In this document: positions 56,257 to 64,000 of the stretch, in pieces | Layout: every line of letters starts with the position of its first letter | Position numbering within the stretch: the first letter of the stretch is position 1 | Assembly (NCBI GenBank): GCA_023362775.1 | Contig: JALMGJ010000006.1 | Coordinates: 4,363,001 to 4,427,000, forward strand | Length of the DNA stretch: 64,000 nucleotides | Origin: Charina bottae | Taxonomy: Eukaryota > Chordata > Lepidosauria > Squamata > Charinaidae | Direction: 5' to 3' | Translations under genes and position numbers: made by a program | Notes under the pieces: generated by a model | Database searches by the model: none | What the model was told of the DNA's origin: nothing | What the model saw: the letters and a program-made list of their open reading frames with translations, nothing else

Positions 56257-59200
56257 GAGCAGGAGAAAAAGGCTTCCAAATTGACCAGTTTTCCAGCAGC
56301 ATCACGAAAAATTGAAGCTTTAGCAGCAACTGCTGGCAAGACAAATTTAACTAAAAAGGCTTGGAAAAATAAGAATGGGTCTCTTTCTGCTATTAGCCAA
56401 ATTAAAACCGCACAAAATAAGGCCCTTGGGTTTATTCTCTTCAAAATACTTGGCTTCTGGGTAATCAAATATAGTTTTTTCTTTCTGTGTTGAAGCAAAT
56501 GGGTCAGCTGCAAAGTTGGTAATCCGCAGGCCTGACTTATCATTATTAAGACTCGTATCTTGCATCTATTTTTGAAAAGGCGACACCGGCAATTCAGCAA
56601 GGTTTTAACACTGATGCTACATTCCAGGAAACACATACTTCAGTGAATTATTTCTACAGACCTAAATAAATCAAAATGGCCCCAGATTCCATTTTATTTC
56701 AATTAATCTGAAAACCAGGGAGGTTTTCAAAGTACCAGGGCACGTAAGTATGTTCTGGTCTAAAGAAGGAAAAAGCACTTCCTGAACAGAGCAAAGCTTA
56801 AGTCACCTGCACTTCCGTTAAGCATTTCTAAAAATTGTGTAATGTTTAATGCAAAAGAAAGGGGGAAATGTTAAATGGGGGGGGGGGAACTAGCACATGA
56901 ACTGTATTTTCATTCAATTTTTGTTCTCAACCTGCTAATTTCCTGGAACCCCACTCAGAGGTTAAATCTGGCCCTGTCCCCCCAAAAGCAGCTCATCTCT
57001 AGTGTGGTGGGCAGAAAGCTATTTTAATAACCCGCAAGATAAAACTGATTTAAAATAATCTTGATAAATTGTAGGCTCACCTTCCTGTTACCCCAGTATC
57101 CTCTCTCCAGGCCATATGCACTATTACCAGGCCAAAAGGAGAGGGGAAAAAAAAAAAGAATTTCATTAACACATCCAGAAGAGCAGTTGGCGTTTGCTCT
57201 GTGCCAGTCTGTAGTAACATATTGATTCTTTCTTTGAAGAAGAGAGGCACCGAGCAGAGAAAGAAGAAAGGACAATTCACTGCAAAAAAAAAGTTTTCAA
57301 CTGCAGCCTGTCAAAAGGCTGGGGGGCACTGCAATGTGCAGAGTCTCCCCACCCCCCAATTTTGGCAAATCTTGGCACTTGGAAGCAGAAGGAGCATCCA
57401 GAGGTCCCAAACATTTTAAACATTCAGTGTGACCATCTGTCACTGACAAAGTCGCTGAACAGAATGAGCAATTATCCGAGCCCTTTTCAAATGCAAGCCA
57501 TCAGCTGCAAGCTTTGGGCTGCCAAGAGGCATCAGGCAAAGGGCAGGCAAGCGGAGTGGCCCTGGGGGGGGGGCAGGATCGGCCTACCTGAGCAGGTGAA
57601 CAAAGAGAAGGTAACCCGGCGACAGTCATCCCCAACTTTCAGGATGCAGATACCCACCAACCCTTTTAAGGTAAGCTGAAACACGGGCATGGCTTCTAAA
57701 ATTATTAATTGCCAGCTGAAAAGCCATTGGGTTTGGCTGCCAGTTCTCTCTTGAAATTCATTATTGCTGTTGCTTTTCCAAAGTGGAGAAAGAGGCATTT
57801 GGGATTTTCGGGAGACAGTGCCCTGTATCGCTTCCACCCCTATCACTTTTCTGTGCCACGTTCTTGGCTTTGGCATGGAGAGGGAGCAGAGCGTTTGCTG
57901 AAGACATCATGCCAGCTTCCGCCCAGGAGCCATCTGCAAGATTCGGTTACTACTCCTCTCCCCGGGAGCAATTTCTCCTGCCTTACCCGTAGTTACCTGA
58001 GGAAGCCAGCACCAACAGCTACATAATTTATCTAAACCATGGCTAACATCAGTCTCTCTATCTTCTTAGTCCAAAGCTTGCTTCTGTAATTTTGGCTGTC
58101 AGCTGGTCAAAGGGAGATCCTACCGCTTACAGGAAACAGTTATCTATTTAACCGCTTTAAAATCGATTATATGCTGTGAGTTCAGAGTCTCTAGTCATAC
58201 TAAGTCTCCATTTGGTTCCTCCATCAGCAAGGCCAGAGCATATTATGACCTTCTTAAATGATCACTCGATTCTGTTTCCTTGCTCTTCATTTTCCCCCTT
58301 GGAACATCTTTATTAATAGCACTTGAGCTTCCCCTATTGTGAAATTCAGACTCTTCCATTTTGAGAACATGTCCTTCCACTTAGATCTCTCTCTTTGTCT
58401 GTCTGTCTTTTGCTTATACACCAATGAATCTAAATGATTCCCGGTGATTTACAATATAACACAAACCCCTAATTATAAAACGAGAAATAGAATCACAATA
58501 AAACCACAGAACCACAAAATAAAATCAAATTAAGGTGATCATTGGCCCCAAATCTATCTAAACTTCTGAAAGCCCTGCAACGAAGTTCATTCTTGGCAGC
58601 CTTATAGAACAGTGCCAGGGTACCCACCCCAGTCAGACATCTGGGCACAAATGTGGGGTTTGTCTTGAGTTCCATTTAACAGATGAGCATGTAGTTTCTG
58701 CAGAAATCTGATTGGTAGTCAACTCTACTGCCAATTGTCCACCACTTCCACATGCATGGAAAGTTGCATGTGGATGGGTACAAATAACCTCAGAACTTGG
58801 TGTAGTATGCACCTTGAGATTTCTGCCAAATTGACCCCTTTGTCAGATAAACTGGAACCGTGTTCTCAAACAGACAGCTCTCAAATGCTCGCTGTATCAG
58901 ATGCCACCCATGTTCTGAAGAACCAGGGAAGGAGGTAGGAGAACCTGTAGCTCAACAAGGCTCGGGATGGCACCTGGAAGGGTCATATGAGGACACCCTG
59001 GAATAGGACCTCTCTTAACATTGTTGATAAAAGGGAGGTCTTCAGACCCCTCCTTAGGAATGGCATTTTCTCCTATAGACTTCTCTTTTTTTCCTCCAAA
59101 AAGGAGACCTGCTCAACATGAACTGCAAATGCCAAGTAGAAGAACAGCACTGGCGGAAGAGAGAAATATTTTACTTACGTACACACACGCACGCACATAA

Positions 59201-60084
59201 TTCCCTCTTATTGCCCTGGCCTCAAAGCAACACTGATCCTTCTGTGAGAAAAAATACATTTTCCACAGCCTATTCAGAGCTCATAAAGTGGCAGATGCTA
59301 AATCATGGCACTAAAGACCCTCTTGAAAAACAAGATTCATTTAGCCCAAGTTTCAGCTTACAGTGGTTCTTCTGCATTCCGAACGCTCCAAAAAGGGCCT
59401 TTACTGCTCAAAGACAAAGTATTAGCATCAAGTGGAGAGCATGAATGTTCGGGCTTGGTGAAGAATGTGTCTGCAGAAGTTCTGTCCTGCATCCTAAGTG
59501 GGTATCTAAATATTTACATTTATATTAAATATGGGCATATCAACCACAGAGCTCTATTATAGATATACTGGTAGAATGCATCTATTAGGACAATGAAAAG
59601 CCAGATTCCAAACTAATTATTTAACATTTTGCAAATACCATTCATTTTTCTTCTGAGTCTGGCTTCACTGGCGGTGTCCTTACAACAGATGCTTATTTTA
59701 GAGAATGGGCCAGGTAGGTGTTTCTCTACTCTGGAAAGCTTGAGTTCATGGTCAGGACTGCTAAAGAGTTAACATGCAAATGTTTCCAAATAATCACTCA
59801 GTGCTTTGAGAATCCACTAGAGATGTAAGGATGAGTTATAATGGAAGAGAGAAAAAGGAGGCACCATGTAGCATAAGAGCAGCTTTGAGGAACAAGCAGA
59901 CCCAACATTAATGAAAGCTTATAATTTTATGTGTCTTGAAAATGTCAGGAGCTGGGAATGCAGAGATCATGTCTTTACCCAACTGAGACGCAGGACATTT
60001 TACAAAATTACATTGTCTTAGATCATCCTTTTTATATTGCCTTTCTTTTGACAACACCAGTAATACATGACTGTACTGCCACTC
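56257..60084. other. Mostly unassigned (3.8 kb)
   Basis: No exon or secure repeat was recognised. 57420-57560 and 57690-57960 are repeat-free and could be conserved non-coding sequence. 58430-58680 has an A-rich minus-strand layout that may be an old LINE 3' end, but not securely. The frames at 56193-56636 and 57532-57876 match no family I know. Confidence 0.35.
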
Positions 60085-60195
60085 CGTTTTATCCTTACAA
60101 CCACTCAGGCTAAAATCCACCCAATGAGCTTTGCAGCTGAGAGGAGAATTGAACCCAGGATCCTGGCTGGACAGAACAATTCCACCAATGCCCAC
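60085..60195 (-). mobile_element. Old tRNA-derived SINE (MIR-like or CORE-type)
   Basis: Contains ttatccttacaaccactcag, cccaatgagctttgcagctg and agaattgaacccaggatcc, in the order of the minus strand of an ancient tRNA SINE (B-box complement gaaccca). Strongly diverged. Confidence 0.5.
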
Positions 60196-61013
60196 TGAAA
60201 ACATTGGGTAGCAATTTTCTCTGCAATGCGAATACTGCTCAACCACACAGAAAAAATGCATTGCTTGTGTTCATCCTTTCTACGGGGGCTGATCTACGGA
60301 GCATGCCTTCCTGAAAGGCAGTGAACGGTGAAGGAAGGCTGAATTCCTTCTTGGTTTATGCAAATCCACCTGGACATATGAGCTGTGACAAGCACTGTCA
60401 CAGGACGAATTCCACAAGGGTTCATCCAGCCACAAAAGAGCCACACAGCTGCTGATTCTAAGCAAAATTGTATCAATTCTATCCCAAAGGCAAGCAGCTT
60501 TCGGTCTTAGGTAACAAACCAGTGCCCTTATTGCTACCATCAGCAGTGTGACTGGGGATGGTGAGCAAATCTGCAACCACCCCTACGAATTTATCACACT
60601 GGGAGAAAAAAACAATTGCCTCAAATTGCCCACCTAGGGGGACAGGGAAAGGGAGGGAAGGCTGATTGTGAAATTTTTCCAGCCCTGAAAAGGGTGAGAG
60701 GAACCATGAAGCAGGAACCTCTGCTTTCGTGAGGTCCCCGCCATGCCACACCCCCGCCAGCTAACATCAAGCTGGCAAAGCCAGCTCATGAGGGCAACCC
60801 AAACTTCATACCCTCAGGGAAGGCCAGAAGGATTTACATAGAAGGCGGGATCCATCTGCACTCTCTGTAAATGGGTGTGTGTGTGCAAGAGTGCGTGTGT
60901 GCAAACTGAGGTCCAGGAGACCAGCCTCTTAATGTCTCTTTGTTCTGCTCCTACCTAGTTAAACAGCTATTGCTCAACAGGTCACTGAACAGAGTCATTG
61001 CTATCAGATGGGG
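60196..61013. other. No recognised feature
   Basis: Unassigned sequence with a short GT-rich stretch near 60873-60905. Confidence 0.45.
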
Positions 61014-61110
61014 GAAGGAAGGAAGGAAGGAAGGAAGGAAGGAAGGAAGGAAGGAAGGAAGGAAGGGAGGGAGGGAGGGAGGGAGGGAGGGAGGGAGGGA
61101 GGGAGGGAGG
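61014..61110 (+). repeat. (GGAA)n / (GGGA)n simple repeat
   Basis: (GGAA)n 61014-61064, then (GGGA)n to about 61110. The Lys/Glu/Gly/Arg frames across it are artefacts. Confidence 0.95.
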
Positions 61111-61144
61111 GCAGCTGCTGCTTTAGTCACGTTTCTAGAAGAGA

Positions 61145-61709
61145 ATTTATTTATTTATTAATCATATTTATACCCCGCCTATCCCCTCCCTATCGGAGGA
61201 CTCTAGGCGGCTTACAGCATTTCAACTTATATATTTATACAATTCTTATATATATATATATAAGCTTACATACATTGCATTTCATATATTATACATTCAT
61301 ATATTAACAACATTTTTACCGCGCGCTCAGGAAGGGGGTAGGGGAACCGACTCTTCTTCCGTAGGCATTGGACTACATGTCCCAGCATACCTCGCTTCTG
61401 AGTCGGCTGCTGACGTCCTGGATGTTCACCGATCGGGTTCCGTCGTCCTCCGTTGCCATTCATGGGATTCCCGGGATCTTTCTTCGCTCCGAGGGCGACC
61501 CCCGAATAACAGGACGCCGGCAAATTCTCCCACTTTAACGTGGTACCCATTTATCTACTCGCCTTAGCTTTCGAACTGCTGGGTTGACAGAAGCTGGGGC
61601 TAGTGACGAGAGCTCACCTCGCCACGCGGGGATTAGAACTGCCGACCATCAGATCTTTTACAGGCAGTCTTACAGCTCAGCGGTTTAACCCGCTGAGCTA
61701 CCGCGCCCC
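61145..61709 (-). mobile_element. Long composite tRNA SINE with L2-like tail
   Basis: On the minus strand: tRNA-like head (ggggcgcggtagctcagcgg, ending at 61709), B-box region, a tcgaaagctaaggcgag block, a gggtaccacgttaaagt block, the GC-rich body with gcgcgcggtaaaaatgttg, and a 3' tail gtaagc ... ctagagtcctccgata with an A-rich end (61145-61160). The same order as 14450-14958. An extra TA-rich tract interrupts the 3' end at about 61229-61262. Not an intact tRNA gene. Confidence 0.75.
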
Positions 61710-62348
61710 AACCAATTGGAGGGTTGCTGCTTTTTCTTCCTTTTTTAATTTTTATTTTTTTAAAAAAGCAGTTCAGGAAAGTCTCAGCACATTAGGTAGA
61801 AGTATATGTAATAGGTAGGGAAATGTTACCATCCAGAGCCTGTGACTTCAGGTATTAACAAAGAAGAGCTTCAATAAATTGGATCCCTTGGCTCATTTCT
61901 GAAAACATCACCCTCCAATCACAGCCTTCTTGTCATAATCTATGTGTTGAGACCACAACTCCCCATGCTCACCCCCCACACAAGCATGTATCTCACTTGA
62001 AGCAGTCTCTTACCACTGGTTGAATCCAATCCAAATTCAGGGTAACTGTTCACCCCTTTGTGGCTTATCTGCAGACTTCATATTCTGGTGCCCTCCAGTT
62101 TTGGCACGAGGCACAAGCCCAGGGGAGACCCCCCCCTTTTTTTTAGCTTCTCCCAACTTGCCATAGGAGGGAGAAAGATTGAAGGGCAGATTCTCTTTGC
62201 ATCACCACATCTCTGAATTACAAGGGCTGGAGAGAAATCCGAGAGACGTTTTGTCGTAACTTCCAGTTAATTTCAGTTGCTTTTGCTTTTCTTGGGGAGG
62301 AAGAGTCAACCCCCACATTAGGGGGGTTTCAAAATGCCAGAACCGGCA
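61710..62348. other. No recognised feature
   Basis: Unassigned sequence. Confidence 0.45.
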
Positions 62349-62715
62349 TTTTGGTAGTTGGAGGTCACTTCTTATTTATTCAGGTTGCTGGGTTACGATC
62401 AGTGAGCCAAACGGGGCTTTACCACCTTTCAAAGCGAGTCTTTTTTGCGGTAGCATCAGAGCCCCCCTTTGTTCAACAAATAAGAATTCCTTCTTTCAGG
62501 CTCTGGAACTCATGGCCAAAGGAGGCCAGGTCAGGTCCTTCTCTGCAGACCTTCCGCCAGCAAGGAAAGGCGTTTTTATTCAGCAGGCGTTTGCTGAAAT
62601 GGGATGAATGGCGTGTGCTGTATTTTTTAAATGATGTGTTTGGATTAGTTTTTCTGGTTTTAACAATGATTCCATGCTTCCTTATCAGCCATCCCCAAGC
62701 AGCATTTTACTGTAT
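62349..62715 (+). mobile_element. L2-like LINE 3' end, another subfamily
   Basis: The frame around 62420-62590 reads RVFFAVASEPPFVQQIRIPS, then FRLWNSWPKEARSGPSLQTF and GKAFLFSRRLL. These correspond to the C-terminal L2-like block (LWN.LP.E.R...SL..F) of the other copies, but divergent. A T-rich 3' UTR follows. 5'-truncated. Confidence 0.6.
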
Positions 62716-62800
62716 CTATATCTATATTTATATCTATATGAATAATATAGATTATATGAATATGATTATATGACTATATGAATTATATCTATATGATATA
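62716..62800 (+). repeat. Imperfect (TATC)n / AT-rich simple repeat
   Basis: tatctatatctatatttata and related variants up to the SINE head. Confidence 0.8.
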
Positions 62801-62805
62801 AATTT

Positions 62806-63036
62806 AGTAGTTTGGTGTACTGTTTATAGCATCAGGCTAGAAACTGGGAAAGCGTGAATTCTAGTCCCACCTTAGGCACAAAGCCAGCTGGGTGACCCTG
62901 GGCCGGTCACTCTCTCTCAGCCCTGGGGAGGGGCCAATGGCAAACCACTTCCGAAAAACCTTGCCAAGAAAACTGCAGGGACTTGTCCAGGCAGTCGCCA
63001 GGAGTCAAAACTGACTCGAAGGAGCGCACACACACA
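62806..63036 (+). mobile_element. Sauria-type tRNA SINE
   Basis: tRNA-like head tagtttggtgtactgtttat, gaattctagtcccacc B-box region, ccagctgggtgaccctggg block, ggcaaaccacttccgaaaa and aaactgcagggacttgtcc blocks, and a gactcgaaggagcgcacac end. It lies head to tail with the simple repeat before it and another SINE after it. Same layout as 6383-6619 (minus). Confidence 0.8.
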
Positions 63037-63156
63037 TTTAGAAGAGAATCCTCCCCAGCCTCTTTTTCAGCTTTGCCAGAGGTGAACTGCTCTGTGGTCG
63101 TTGCTGAAGAGTTGGTGGGATGACTTGATGTTGACTCCAAGGCATAAATGCATCTA

Positions 63157-63415
63157 TCCTAGCCCTGCGTGCGGAGTGAGCTCCCGCACTCGCTCCAGCT
63201 CTTGCCAACCTAGCAATTCGAAAGCATGCAAATGCGAGTAGATGAATAGGTACCACTTCGGTGGGTAGGTAACAGTGTTCCACGTGCGTCATGCCGGCCA
63301 CATGACCTTGGAAGCGTCTTCGGACAGCGCTGGCTCTTCGGCTAACAAACGGAGATGAGCACCGGCCCCTAGAGTTGGACACGACTGCACAAATGTGCGG
63401 GGGGAACCTTTACCT
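63157..63415 (+). mobile_element. tRNA-derived SINE lacking its head (gagttggacacgactg end)
   Basis: Contains gtgagctcccgcactcgctc, gtaccacttcggtgggtagg, gtcatgccggccacatgacc, ggagatgagcaccggcccc and ttggacacgactgc, the order of a well-known squamate SINE. The 5' tRNA part is missing. The gagttggacacgactg block is like the BovB 3' end, as expected for a SINE using BovB machinery. Confidence 0.8.
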
Positions 63416-63456
63416 TATTTATGCCCAAGGCTCAGGCAATCCTTACGAAATGGTGG

Positions 63457-63457
<1 letters not shown>

Positions 63458-63495
<38 letters not shown>
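63458..63495 (+). repeat. (AAT)n microsatellite
   Basis: Run of about twelve AAT units; the poly-Asn frame through it is an artefact. Confidence 0.95.
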
Positions 63496-63496
<1 letters not shown>

Positions 63497-64000
63497 TATA
63501 ACTTCATTTTTGGTCCTTGGCTTAAGGAGTGATCAGGCAGAGAAGAACCAAAACTGAGCCAAACCCCAAGACTGACCATTGAATTGAATTGGGCTTCCTC
63601 CTCTACACTTCACTTCACATTGACAGCAATCCAAAGAAGGAAGCAAGCAGCAAGACAACCTGCACTTATTAATCAAGTTTTGTGACTAACTTAGTTTTAT
63701 TTTAATAAGGCTTTAACAAGAGCAATAGTTATTTTTTCAATTCTAGAAAATGAAATTTCTATTTTTAAAAAGTTATCAGCACTTATGCTAATGGCTTTTT
63801 AAATTAAATAAACCCCTCTCCCCAGGATCAAATTACTAAAGATAATTTCTTTCACTTTGCTTCAAAATTAGGTTACCCTCTCTTTTTCTTTCAGAGAGAA
63901 TGGGAAAGAAAGGAGGGGGGGGGGGGAAGAAAAAAAACAGGTAATCTGTAAAAACAGGTTAGAATTACTTTGCATATTGGTCAATGATATCTTTTTGGTG
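63496..64000. other. No recognised feature
   Basis: AT-rich unassigned sequence with a poly-G run at about 63915-63926. Confidence 0.45.

Noticed and set aside
56193..56636. 147-residue minus-strand frame
   Set aside because: Overlaps the end of a hAT-like element and resembles no known family.
58430..58680. Minus-strand LINE 3' end
   Set aside because: A-rich layout is suggestive but no clear motif or tail signature could be matched.

Overview
The window looks like intergenic or deep intronic DNA from a squamate reptile (lizard or snake). The evidence is the repeat content: four BovB (RTE) LINE copies of two sequence types, L2-like LINEs, an old CR1, a piece of an R2/R4-type LINE, L1 remnants, Sauria-type tRNA SINEs, and many short hAT-like elements with perfect or near-perfect 8-bp target duplications. 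I found no exon of a host protein-coding gene and no functional RNA gene. All longer readable proteins belong to retrotransposons or are translations of simple or GC-rich repeats.

Layout. 1-5 kb: an L2-like LINE with a readable reverse transcriptase (minus strand), a repeat with a hammerhead-like core, and a 712-bp hAT-like element full of 56-bp tandem units that split an older tRNA SINE. 5.9-10.9 kb: a long foldback repeat, a Sauria-type SINE, L2 tails, an L1 reverse-transcriptase scrap, a truncated BovB, and simple repeats. 11-17.9 kb: mostly unassigned sequence, with a CpG-rich hAT-like element at 13.4 kb and a long composite SINE at 14.5 kb. 17.9-21 kb: a decayed CR1 carrying a hAT-like insertion and a BovB insertion. 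21-30 kb: more hAT-like elements, two foldbacks (one a 149-bp palindrome with a single-base centre), and unassigned sequence. 30-35 kb: a SINE whose internal segment is repeated three times, then a full-length 3,223-bp BovB with a perfect 12-bp duplication. 35-40 kb: hAT-like elements, one of which carries a 532-bp solo LTR. 41-43 kb: a second L2-like LINE, interrupted by a single stop codon. 44-46.4 kb: an L1 3' end, a tRNA-derived SINE head, and an R2/R4-type LINE that lacks its 3' end. 46.4-64 kb: long unassigned stretches with scattered LINE tails, SINEs and simple repeats.

Nothing here works together as an operon or pathway. The logic is one of layered insertions, and several can be ordered in time by nesting. 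The most interesting signals are two. First, a family of hAT-like elements shares its ends while carrying different tandem-repeat interiors. Second, the same hammerhead-ribozyme-like core (CTGA(A/T)GA, one base, hairpin, GAAAC) recurs in five dispersed repeats, three of which are inverted duplications. All assignments come from reading the sequence and remembered family features; no database search was made.
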